A stretch of DNA of 19,840 nucleotides from assembly GCA_038329895.1 (NCBI GenBank), contig JBBQNM010000043.1, positions 1 to 19,840 of the forward strand, in the 5' to 3' direction. This document shows positions 1 to 6,594 of this stretch, piece by piece. The position numbers were made by a program, and so were the translations under genes. Numbering within the stretch: position 1 is the stretch's first letter; each line of letters opens with the position of its first letter. The notes under the pieces are model-generated. The model did no database searches. It had not been told where the DNA came from and was given only the letters and a program-made list of their open reading frames with translations. The DNA is from Mayfieldus sp038329895. Its GTDB lineage: Bacteria; Actinomycetota; Thermoleophilia; Solirubrobacterales; 70-9.

Positions 1-66
1 CTGCGGGCGCTGGGTGCGATGTGCCATGCGCGTCATCCGCGCGTGCGGGGTCGTGGGGTTGCTCAT
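1..66 (-). CDS. Start of a gene directly after ilvB, probably acetolactate synthase small subunit (partial)
   Basis: An ATG at 66-64 follows the ilvB stop codon (TAG, 69-67) with no gap, and the frame stays open to the window edge for 22 codons. The visible peptide begins MSNPTTPHARMTRMAHR, a basic, polar N-terminus without a recognisable domain. Acetolactate synthase large subunit genes are usually followed by ilvN, whose ACT domain begins after a short leader, so ilvN is the best guess from context. The ACT domain itself lies outside the window. The abutting stop and start suggest translational coupling. The gene is cut by the window edge, not broken. Confidence 0.5.
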   Translation of the reverse strand, partial: MSNPTTPHARMTRMAHRTQRPQ

Positions 67-1746
67 CTAGCCCACCATGTCGCGGGCGGCCGCGCCCGCG
101 GGGATCATCGGGTAGCAGTTCTCCTTCTGCGTGACCCGCACATCGACCAGGACGGGACCGTCGATCTCCAGTGCCTTGCCCATCATCTCCTCGAGGTCGC
201 CCTCGTCCTCGCAGCGCATCCCGGTGGCGCCGAACGCCTCCGCCAGCTTCACCCAGTCGGGGCTCGGCCCCATCTCGACCGAGCTGTAGCGCTCGTCCCA
301 GAACAGCTCCTGCCACTGGCGCACCATGCCCATGTAGCCGTTGTTCATCAGGAAGATCTTGACCGGGATCTCATGGTGCACGCAAGTGGCCAGCTCCTGG
401 CAGGTCATCACCAGGCTGCCGTCGCCAGCCAGGCAGACGACCTGGTCGTCGGGGCAGGCCACCTTGGCGCCGATCGCCGCCGGCAGCCCGAAGCCCATCG
501 TCCCCAGCCCGCCGGAGTTGATCCAGCGACGCGGCTTGTTGAAGTGGAAGTACTGGGCGCACCACATCTGGTGCTGGCCGACGTCGGAGGTGATGATCGC
601 GTCGCCGCCGGTCACCCGGTACATCGCCTCGATCATGAATTGGGGCTTGATCTCGCCGCCCTCGCCGGCTTCGTAGTGCAGCGGGTACTCCTCCTGCCAG
701 GCGCCGATCTGCTTCCACCAGGCGTCGAGGCGGCCCGGGTCGGTCTGAAGGGCGCGGTACTCCTTCGAAAGCTTGGTCAGCACCTGCTTGGCATCGCCGA
801 CGATCGGGATGTGCGCGGGGACGTTCTTGGAGATCTCCGCCGGGTCGATGTCGATGTGGATGAACTTGGCACGCGGCGCGAACTCGGAGAGCTTGCCGGT
901 GATGCGATCGTCGAATCGCGCCCCAACGGCGACGATCAGGTCGGCGTTGTCCATCGCGTAGTTGGCGGTGCGGGTGCCGTGCATGCCGAGCATCCCCAGC
1001 CATTGCTCGTGCGGCGCCGGAAAGGCACCGAGGCCCATCACCGTCGAGGTGACCGGGAAGCGGTCCGTCGCGCAGAGCTCGCGCAGCTCCTCGGCGGCGT
1101 TGGCGTTGACCACGCCGCCGCCGGTGTACATCACCGGCCGGGTCGCGTTGGCAATTGCCTTGGCGGCGATCCGGATCTGCTTGATGTTGCCTTCGGTCGA
1201 CGGCTTGTAGCCGGGCAGCTCGACCGGGTCGGTGTCGGGCTCGTACTCGATGTCGGCCCGGGAGAGGTCCTGCGGGACGTCGATGAGCACGGGTCCGGGG
1301 CGCCCGGTCGAGGCGACGTGGAAGGCCTCGTGGACGTACTGGGGGATGTGGCGCGGGTCGGTGACCTGGAACGAGTGCTTGACGATCGGCAGCGTGATCC
1401 CGGTCACGTCGGCCTCCTGGAAGCCGTCGGTGCCGATCAGCTCGGTGCGCACCTGGCCGGTGATGAAGACAGTCGGCACCGAGTCCATGATCGCGTCGGC
1501 GATCGCGGTGACCAGGTTGGTCGCACCAGGGCCCGAAGTGGCGAAGGCGACGCCGACCCGACCCGAGGCCTTCGCGTATCCCTCCGCCGCGTGACCCCCG
1601 CCCTGCTCGTGGCGCACCTGGATGTGCTTCAGGTCGGCGTCGACGAGCGCGTCGTAGGTGGGCAGATTGGCGCCGCCGGGTATCCCGAAGACGTGTTCGA
1701 CGCCCTCAGCCTTCAGCGATTCCATCAATGCATCGGCGGCACGCAT
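67..1746 (-). CDS. ilvB: Acetolactate synthase large subunit
   Basis: This enzyme condenses two pyruvates, or pyruvate and 2-oxobutyrate, to acetohydroxy acids, the first common step of valine, leucine and isoleucine synthesis. It uses thiamine diphosphate, Mg and FAD. The 559-residue protein is complete. The N-terminal TPP domain starts RAADALMESLKAEGVEHVFG and holds the catalytic Glu47 in RHEQGGGHAAEGYA. The middle domain contains VGARFDDRITGK. The C-terminal TPP domain has the GDGS motif followed by LMNNGYMGMVRQWQ. An earlier in-frame start at 1845 would add 33 residues of atypical sequence. The start at 1746 is preferred because conserved sequence begins there and a TACCAT -10 box lies 9 nt upstream, which suggests a leaderless mRNA. 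It is divergent from glnB and probably cotranscribed with the gene at 1-66. Confidence 0.96.
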   Translation of the reverse strand: MRAADALMESLKAEGVEHVFGIPGGANLPTYDALVDADLKHIQVRHEQGGGHAAEGYAKASGRVGVAFATSGPGATNLVTAIADAIMDSVPTVFITGQVRTELIGTDGFQEADVTGITLPIVKHSFQVTDPRHIPQYVHEAFHVASTGRPGPVLIDVPQDLSRADIEYEPDTDPVELPGYKPSTEGNIKQIRIAAKAIANATRPVMYTGGGVVNANAAEELRELCATDRFPVTSTVMGLGAFPAPHEQWLGMLGMHGTRTANYAMDNADLIVAVGARFDDRITGKLSEFAPRAKFIHIDIDPAEISKNVPAHIPIVGDAKQVLTKLSKEYRALQTDPGRLDAWWKQIGAWQEEYPLHYEAGEGGEIKPQFMIEAMYRVTGGDAIITSDVGQHQMWCAQYFHFNKPRRWINSGGLGTMGFGLPAAIGAKVACPDDQVVCLAGDGSLVMTCQELATCVHHEIPVKIFLMNNGYMGMVRQWQELFWDERYSSVEMGPSPDWVKLAEAFGATGMRCEDEGDLEEMMGKALEIDGPVLVDVRVTQKENCYPMIPAGAAARDMVG

Positions 1747-1755
1747 GGGCGAGCG

Positions 1756-1761
1756 ATGGTA
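1756..1761 (-). promoter_or_regulatory. Leaderless -10 box of ilvB
   Basis: Reads TACCAT on the minus strand, with 9 nt between it and the ATG at 1746. No Shine-Dalgarno sequence is visible in that gap. The distance places the transcription start at or within about 3 nt of the start codon. No good -35 box is seen; the region where it would lie abuts the 25-bp repeat at 1775-1799. Confidence 0.55.
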
Positions 1762-1774
1762 GCAGCGGCCTTGT

Positions 1775-1799
1775 GGCTCCCCAGCAGGGTTTTTGGCGC
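1775..1799. repeat. 25-bp interspersed intergenic repeat, copy 1
   Basis: The core CAGCAGGGTTTTTGGCGC, within a 25-bp segment, matches 3723-3747 in the same orientation at 24 of 25 positions. This copy lies 29-53 nt upstream of the ilvB start, in the ilvB/glnB divergent region. The match ends abruptly on both sides. There is no convincing hairpin, only CCC/GGG around AGCA followed by five T. The function is unknown. Confidence 0.7.
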
Positions 1800-1895
1800 T
1801 CGGCGCGCTCAACCTGGCGCTGAACAAATGCGCGCCACCGGACACGGGTTTTTCGGTCGTAGCGACTTCGCAAGCGGTGGGGCTTCGCGTGCGAC

Positions 1896-1925
1896 TTGAC
1901 CCCTTGGACGGGGTGAGGTTAGGCT
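1896..1925 (+). promoter_or_regulatory. Promoter of glnB-amt with an inverted repeat in the spacer
   Basis: TTGACC at 1896-1901 and TAGGCT at 1920-1925 are separated by 18 bp, close to a housekeeping sigma-70-type promoter. The expected start near 1932 gives a leader of about 90 nt before glnB. ACCCC (1899-1903) and GGGGT (1910-1914) form an inverted repeat overlapping the -35 box and spacer, a position where a regulator could act. A convincing GlnR box was not found. Confidence 0.5.
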
Positions 1926-2019
1926 CGCGCGCTCAATCGGGGGAAGCACAGACGCTCGGTGAGGCAGTCCGAGATCTGACCGCCCGCTGACGCTGACCTA
2001 TCTGAAAAGGGGAAGGGCT

Positions 2020-2373
2020 ATGAAACTAGTGATCGGCATAGTCCGGCCGGAGAAGGCGAACGACGTATTGGAAGCCCTCTACCGAGCCGAGGTGCGCGGG
2101 GTCTCAATCAGCCAAGTCCAGGGGCATGGAGGGGAACTCGACCGGGTCGAAACGTATCGCGGAACGACGGTAAAGGTGGGGCTCGCGGACAAAGTGCGCT
2201 TTGAGATCGCGGTCTCCGATGACTTCGTTGAGCCGACGATCGGCGCCCTCTGCGACGGCGCACGCACAGGCGAGGTCGGCGACGGCAAGATCTTCGTCGT
2301 ACCGCTGGAGCGGGCAGTGCGAATCCGCACCGCCGAGACCGACCACGCTGCCGTGACACCGGTGGGCACATGA
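2020..2373 (+). CDS. glnB: PII nitrogen regulatory protein
   Basis: PII proteins are small trimers that sense ATP/ADP and 2-oxoglutarate and control ammonium channels, and often other nitrogen enzymes. The 117-residue protein aligns without gaps to E. coli numbering. It has the start MKLVIGIVRPEK, the T-loop tip YRG (46-48), the B-loop region RTGEVGDGKIFV (82-93, with Lys90), and Arg101 and Arg103 in VRIRT. Two positions differ from the norm: residue 51, the Tyr that is uridylylated or adenylylated in classical PII, is Val, and residue 39, normally the Gln that helps bind Mg-2-oxoglutarate, is Glu. A good ribosome binding site (AAGGGGAAGG, 2007-2016) precedes the ATG. The stop overlaps the amt start, so it is likely GlnK-like and dedicated to Amt. 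Confidence 0.93.
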   Translation: MKLVIGIVRPEKANDVLEALYRAEVRGVSISQVQGHGGELDRVETYRGTTVKVGLADKVRFEIAVSDDFVEPTIGALCDGARTGEVGDGKIFVVPLERAVRIRTAETDHAAVTPVGT

Positions 2374-3680
2374 CGGGCCTCGCGATCCTGGCTCAAATCA
2401 CCCGAGTCGATACCGGCGACACGGCCTGGATGCTGGCCGCAACCGCGCTCGTCCTCATGATGACCCCGGCGCTCGGGCTCTTCTATGCCGGGCTCGTGCG
2501 CTCGAAGAACACGCTCAACACCTTCATGATGTGCATCGCCTCGATCGCCGTCGCCGCGGTGACCTGGGCACTGATCGGCTACTCGCTCGCCTTCGACGGA
2601 ACAGGCGACCTCGTCGGCGGTCTCGGCTATATCGGCCTTCATGACGTCACCTTCGTGCCCCGCGAGGGAACGACGATCCCGCACCTGCTCTTCATGGCGT
2701 TTCAGGCGACCTTCTGCATCATCACCACCGCGCTCGTCTCAGGCGCCGTCGTCGAGCGGATGCGATTCGGGGCCTTCCTGGTCTTCGCCGCTTTATGGTC
2801 GGTGCTCGTCTATGCGGTGATGGCGCACTGGGCCTTCGGTGGCGGATGGCTGTTCGAGCGCGGAACCCTCGACTTCGCCGGCGGCGTGCCGGTCGAGATG
2901 GGGTCGGGCTTCTCGGCCCTGGCGGCCGCGCTGGTGGTCGGGAAGCGGAAGGACTACGGGCGCCAGGCCCTACTGCCCCACAACGCGGTCTATGTGCTGC
3001 TCGGCGCCGGGCTGCTGTGGTTCGGCTGGTTCGGCTTCAACGGTGGCAGCGGGATCTCGACCGGTAACCCCAGCGTGCTCGCGTTCACGAACACGCTGTT
3101 GACCCCGGCATGCACGCTGTTGGTCTGGTTCGCGCTCGACGCCCTGCGCGGCAGGCAGGTGACGGCGATCGGAGCGGCGACCGCGATCATCGTCGGCTGC
3201 GTCGGGATCACGCCCGCGGGCGCCTATGTCAGCCCGGGATGGGCGATGCTGCTCGGCGCGCTCGTGGCGCTGCCGTGCTACGCGGTGATCCTCTGGCGAC
3301 CGCGGTTTGGTGTCGATGAGACGCTCGACGTGCTGGCCGCACACGGGGTCGCGGGCTTCACCGGCATTCTCTTCATCGGTTTTTTCGCCCAGAGCGGATG
3401 GAACGGCGTATCGGATGGCATCCTCTATGGGAACCCGGGCCAGCTTCTCGACCAGGTCCTGGCGGCGATCGCGGCCCCCGCGTATGCCTTCGGCGCCACC
3501 TACGTGCTGCTGCGGTTGATCGGGCTGGTGATGCCGTTGCGCGGGCCGGAGCGCGAGGAAGCGCTGGGCATGGACGTGACCCACCACGGCGAGGAGGCGT
3601 ACGCGACCGGCGAGGGCGCGATTCTTGTCACGCCGGAGGCCGCCGATGAAGCTGAGGTGGCGGTCGCGAACTCGACCTAG
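2370..3680 (+). CDS. amt: Ammonium transporter
   Basis: This is an integral membrane Amt/Mep/Rh channel for ammonium uptake. The 436-residue protein has the expected 11 or so helices and family motifs: DTAWMLAATALVLMMTPALG at the N-terminus, FQATFCIIT with the pore Phe residues, VERMRFGAFL, WFGFNGGSG, and a C-terminal GMDVTHHGEEAY that contacts PII. The second pore histidine is present (His325 in AAHGVAGFTG). The first is replaced: the usual DFAGGTVVHI reads DFAGGVPVEM, giving Glu176, as in fungal Mep1/Mep3 transporters. The start overlaps the glnB stop in ATGA (2370-2373), so translation is probably coupled. About 35 residues follow the conserved C-terminal motif. Confidence 0.95.
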   Translation: MTGLAILAQITRVDTGDTAWMLAATALVLMMTPALGLFYAGLVRSKNTLNTFMMCIASIAVAAVTWALIGYSLAFDGTGDLVGGLGYIGLHDVTFVPREGTTIPHLLFMAFQATFCIITTALVSGAVVERMRFGAFLVFAALWSVLVYAVMAHWAFGGGWLFERGTLDFAGGVPVEMGSGFSALAAALVVGKRKDYGRQALLPHNAVYVLLGAGLLWFGWFGFNGGSGISTGNPSVLAFTNTLLTPACTLLVWFALDALRGRQVTAIGAATAIIVGCVGITPAGAYVSPGWAMLLGALVALPCYAVILWRPRFGVDETLDVLAAHGVAGFTGILFIGFFAQSGWNGVSDGILYGNPGQLLDQVLAAIAAPAYAFGATYVLLRLIGLVMPLRGPEREEALGMDVTHHGEEAYATGEGAILVTPEAADEAEVAVANST

Positions 3681-3722
3681 TCGGGGATGGGCTGGGCCTC
3701 GGTTTGCGCGTGTTCGGCCCCC

Positions 3723-3747
3723 GGCTGCCCAGCAGGGTTTTTGGCGC
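3723..3747. repeat. 25-bp interspersed intergenic repeat, copy 2
   Basis: Matches 1775-1799 at 24 of 25 bases, in the same orientation. It lies in the convergent gap between amt (ends 3680) and sqd1 (ends 3895). The rest of this 214-bp gap shows no gene and no strong terminator, only a GCCCCGGGGC palindrome near its right end. Confidence 0.7.
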
Positions 3748-3894
3748 CACTTATGAGGTCGGGAGGTGCACGCGGGCCACCACCGAACCACTCAGGTCCG
3801 GTACGACCCCAAGTCGGCGAAAAGCGAGCTGTCTAGCGTCAGCCGGGCATCGCCTGAAGCGTACGCCCCGGGGCCGCGCCAAACAAGCCGCTAC

Positions 3895-5097
3895 TCAGCT
3901 CCGAGTTTCGTCCTCTACGGGACCGAGCACGCCGCCCTCCAGCTCGCCCGGCTTCCAGCGGGTGCGGGGAACGATCGCGCGCTCGATCACGCGGTCCTTG
4001 TGGACCTCGATGATCTTCAGCATCGAGCGCACGAGTTCCTCGCCGAGGAAGTGCGGCTCCAGGCCGAGGTCGAGCAGCTTCGTGTGGGCCGGGTTGTAGT
4101 AGTGCTCTTCCATCTCGACCCGCGGGTTTGGGAACTGCTGCACGTCGACCTCGTATCCCAGCTCGGCGGCTGACTTCTGCACCAGCTCGGCCAGCTCGCG
4201 GACGCGGAACTGCTCGGTGAACTGGTTGAAGACCCGGAAGTCGCCCAGCTCGGCGGGGTTCTCCGCCGCCAGCTCGACGCAGCGCAGGGTGTCGCGGATG
4301 TTGAGGAAGCCGCGCGTCTGGCCGCCCTTGCCGTAGACGGTGAGCGGGTGGCCGATCACCGCCTGCACGCAGAACCGGTTCAGCACCGTGCCGAAGGTCT
4401 CGTCGTAGTCGAAGCGGGTGCTCAGGCGCTCCTCGCGAGCGGTCTCCTCGGTCTCGATCCCGTAGACGACGCCCTGGTTGAGGTCGGTGGCGCGCAGTCC
4501 CCAGATCCGGCACGCGAAGTGGATGTTGTGCGAGTCGTGGACCTTGGAGAGGTGGTACAGCGAGCCCGGCATCTTCGGGAACGGCAGCGTGTCGCGCCGC
4601 CCCTTGTGCTCGATCTCGATGTAGCCCTCCTCGATGTCGATGTTGGGCGTCCCGTACTCGCCCATCGTCCCGAGCTTGATCAGGTGGCAGTCGGGGACCC
4701 GGTCGCGGATCGAGAACAGGAGGTTCAGCGTCCCGATCACGTTGTTGTGCTGGGTCTCCACCGCCGCCTCGCGCGACTGCATCGAGTAGGGCGCAGACGA
4801 TTGCTCCGCGTAGTGGACGACCACCTCGGGAGAGAACTCGGCCACGACGCGATCGACGAAGTCACCATCCTCCATGTCGCCGACGTGGGCCGTGATCTCC
4901 TTGCCGGAGACGTCGCGCCAGGCGTCGATCCGCTCCTCGAGCGTGAGGATCGGGATCAGCGACTCGGTCGACTGCTGGAGGTGCCAGCGCCGCCGGGCAA
5001 AGTTGTCGACTACCGCGACCTCGTGGCCACGGTCGGAGAACCTCAGGGCCGTCGGCCATCCCAGATAGCCGTCGCCCCCGAGAACGAGAACGCGCAT
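3895..5097 (-). CDS. sqdB: UDP-sulfoquinovose synthase (SQD1/SqdB/Agl3 family)
   Basis: The enzyme converts UDP-glucose and sulfite to UDP-sulfoquinovose with a tightly bound NAD, supplying the sulfonated sugar of sulfolipids or, in some archaea, of glycoproteins. The 400-residue protein is an extended SDR. It has GGDGYLGW at 7-14 for NAD binding, QHNNVIGTLN, the diagnostic KLGTMGEYGTPNIDIEEGYI (141-160), YHLSK (181-185), ATDLNQGVVYG, HPLTVYGKGGQTRG and NPRVEMEEHYYNPAHTKL. Thr144, Tyr181 and Lys185 match the SQD1 catalytic residues. Overall similarity to plant SQD1 is obvious by eye, so this is not a generic epimerase. An upstream in-frame start at 5229 would add 44 low-quality residues and enter the divergent gene; 5097 is chosen because the Rossmann strand begins there and TACCCT lies 9 nt upstream. 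No SQDG synthase (sqdX/SQD2, GT4) is visible here. Confidence 0.93.
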   Translation of the reverse strand: MRVLVLGGDGYLGWPTALRFSDRGHEVAVVDNFARRRWHLQQSTESLIPILTLEERIDAWRDVSGKEITAHVGDMEDGDFVDRVVAEFSPEVVVHYAEQSSAPYSMQSREAAVETQHNNVIGTLNLLFSIRDRVPDCHLIKLGTMGEYGTPNIDIEEGYIEIEHKGRRDTLPFPKMPGSLYHLSKVHDSHNIHFACRIWGLRATDLNQGVVYGIETEETAREERLSTRFDYDETFGTVLNRFCVQAVIGHPLTVYGKGGQTRGFLNIRDTLRCVELAAENPAELGDFRVFNQFTEQFRVRELAELVQKSAAELGYEVDVQQFPNPRVEMEEHYYNPAHTKLLDLGLEPHFLGEELVRSMLKIIEVHKDRVIERAIVPRTRWKPGELEGGVLGPVEDETRS

Positions 5098-5106
5098 GAT
5101 CGCGGC

Positions 5107-5112
5107 AGGGTA
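5107..5112 (-). promoter_or_regulatory. Leaderless -10 box of sqdB
   Basis: TACCCT on the minus strand, 9 nt before the ATG at 5097, with no Shine-Dalgarno sequence between. It supports the 5097 start. It is divergent from the promoter at 5178-5183. Confidence 0.5.
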
Positions 5113-5177
5113 GCGCGAGGGAGGGCCGGATGCCGGCAGGACACTTGGCGCGGAACGCCGCTGGGCAAGGCGGCACC

Positions 5178-5183
5178 TACGAT
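5178..5183 (+). promoter_or_regulatory. Leaderless -10 box of the first GT-C gene
   Basis: TACGAT followed by 6 nt and then GTG at 5190. The predicted transcription start falls on the G of the start codon. No recognisable -35 box is present at 16-19 nt spacing. Confidence 0.5.
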
Positions 5184-5189
5184 GCCCGC

Positions 5190-6551
5190 GTGGTCGCGAG
5201 GCTCCAGACGTGGTGCGGGGGACGGTCACAGATGGCCACCCTGCTCGCGGTCTGCGCCCTCGGGCTGGGCCTGCGACTGGACTACGCCATTCGGGCGCCC
5301 TTCACCCCGGTCGACGACGCGCGCGCCTACGCCCGCATCGCGAGGGAGCTGTCTGAGCACGGCCGGTTTGCCCAGGCGGGGCCGAGTGCCTCGCGCCTTC
5401 AGCCGGCCACCAACTACTCCCCGGGGCTGCCATTCGTGGTCGCGGGCGTCTATGAGGTTCGCGGCGAACCAGATCAAACGGCCGCCCGCCTCGTCCTGGC
5501 GCTGCTGGGCTCACTCGCGGTCCCTCTCGCCTTCGCGCTGGGACGACGCTTCGGCGGGGCGAACGCAGGGCTCGTGGCCTCGGTCCCGATGGCGATCTAC
5601 CCGGCGCTTCTCGAGTACCAGGGGATGCTGATGACGGAGCCCCTGGGCGCGACCCTGCTCGCCGCCACGACGCTGTGCTTCCTGAAGGCGTGCGAATCGG
5701 CGCGTCCCGCCACCTTCACCGGCAGCGGATTGCTTCTGGGCGCGACGGTGATGGTGCGCCCCGAATTCCTGGTCTTCGTCGTGCTGCTGCCAGCGCTCGC
5801 CGCCCTTCACCTCGCCCCGCGAACGCCCTGGCGCCAGGTGGCGCTGCCAGCCGGGGCGATCGTGGCCGCCACGTGCCTGGTGATCCTCCCGTGGACGATC
5901 CGGAACCTCTTGGTACTGGATCGGTTCGTGCCGGTGTCAACCGGAGGAGGCCAAGCGCTGTTCGAGGGCAGCTACATCGACGCCGGCCCGGACCCGCAGA
6001 ACATCCAGGCGACGATCCTTGCGCAGCATCCGGAGCTGCGGCGCGAGCTCGTGCGCGAGCACTCTCCCCGCCCGCCCAGCGGATCGGGGCCGTTCTACCT
6101 CGACCAGGTAGTGGCGGCGCTGGCCAGTCGTGAGCATCCCGGAGTGCGGACCGACAAGGCCTTGGCGGAGATGGGACGGCACGCCTATCTGGAGTCCCTC
6201 GTCCACCGGCCCCTCGACCTGGCGGGCTTTCTGGCCAAGAAAGGGGCCAGGGTTTGGGTGTTCGGCGCCCGCCGGGTAATGGAGCGGCCGGGTTGGAAGG
6301 TCTTTCACCTGGCGCTGATGGCGGTCGCACTGCTTGGACTGCTCGTCGGCCTTGTCCGTCGCGAGTTCGAATTCATCGTGATCGCGACGATCCTGATCGT
6401 GGTCACCGCCATACAGGCGATCTTCGTCGCCTCGCCTCGCCGCACCCTTCTCCTCCTGCCCCTCGTCTGCTCGATCGCGGGAGTCGGCGCAATCTGGCTT
6501 GGGTCAACCGTCCGGGCGCGTCTTGCCCCGCCCCAAGCCGGGCCGCCCTGA
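5190..6551 (+). CDS. GT-C membrane glycosyltransferase (PMT/ArnT-like, GT39/GT83 type), copy 1
   Basis: Proteins of this type transfer a sugar from a polyprenyl-phosphate donor to a lipid, glycan or protein on the outer face of the membrane. The 453-residue product has about ten hydrophobic segments. After the first helix (about 15-35), an extracytoplasmic loop carries the acidic pair Asp42-Asp43 in VDDARAY, the expected catalytic loop of GT-C enzymes, then NYSPGLPFVVAGVYEVRG. Further landmarks are RRFGGANAGLVAS, MLMTEPLG, VRPEF, LPWTIRN and RFVPVSTGGGQALF, then a hydrophilic loop and further C-terminal helices. The acceptor and donor cannot be told from sequence. The next gene is a clear paralogue. 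The start is set at GTG 5190 from the TACGAT box; an ATG at 5130 would add 20 residues. Confidence 0.82.
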   Translation: MVARLQTWCGGRSQMATLLAVCALGLGLRLDYAIRAPFTPVDDARAYARIARELSEHGRFAQAGPSASRLQPATNYSPGLPFVVAGVYEVRGEPDQTAARLVLALLGSLAVPLAFALGRRFGGANAGLVASVPMAIYPALLEYQGMLMTEPLGATLLAATTLCFLKACESARPATFTGSGLLLGATVMVRPEFLVFVVLLPALAALHLAPRTPWRQVALPAGAIVAATCLVILPWTIRNLLVLDRFVPVSTGGGQALFEGSYIDAGPDPQNIQATILAQHPELRRELVREHSPRPPSGSGPFYLDQVVAALASREHPGVRTDKALAEMGRHAYLESLVHRPLDLAGFLAKKGARVWVFGARRVMERPGWKVFHLALMAVALLGLLVGLVRREFEFIVIATILIVVTAIQAIFVASPRRTLLLLPLVCSIAGVGAIWLGSTVRARLAPPQAGPP

Positions 6552-6561
6552 GCAACCCCCG

Positions 6562-6580
6562 GGGCCGGTCCGACCGGCCC
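6562..6580. promoter_or_regulatory. 19-bp perfect inverted repeat between the two GT-C genes
   Basis: GGGCCGGT (6562-6569) and ACCGGCCC (6573-6580) are exact inverted copies around CCG. The repeat begins 11 nt after the stop of the first GT-C gene and ends directly before the TATCCT -10 box of the second. It could be a terminator hairpin without a U-tract, or an operator over the -35 region. Confidence 0.5.
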
Positions 6581-6586
6581 TATCCT
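6581..6586 (+). promoter_or_regulatory. Leaderless -10 box of the second GT-C gene
   Basis: TATCCT, 8 nt before the ATG at 6595. No Shine-Dalgarno sequence is present. It decides the start against an in-frame ATG at 6499 that lies inside the preceding gene. Confidence 0.5.
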
Positions 6587-6594
6587 TCCCGCCC

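Noticed and set aside
1805..1825. Direct repeat GCGCTCAAC/GCGCTGAAC, 12-nt offset, between ilvB and glnB
   Set aside because: Short with one mismatch; in GC-rich sequence this can arise by chance, and it has no clear relation to either promoter.
1858..1873. Possible GlnR box upstream of glnB (GTAGC-n6-GCAAG)
   Set aside because: Each half-site differs from the GTnAC-n6-GnAAC consensus; not strong enough to call.
19..1899. Long plus-strand open frame opposite ilvB (about 626 codons)
   Set aside because: It is the antisense shadow of ilvB; the translation is Arg/His/Val-rich without motifs, as expected from high GC.
4348..5631. Long plus-strand open frame across sqdB and the first GT-C gene
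   Set aside because: Antisense to the unmistakable UDP-sulfoquinovose synthase and out of frame with the GT-C gene.
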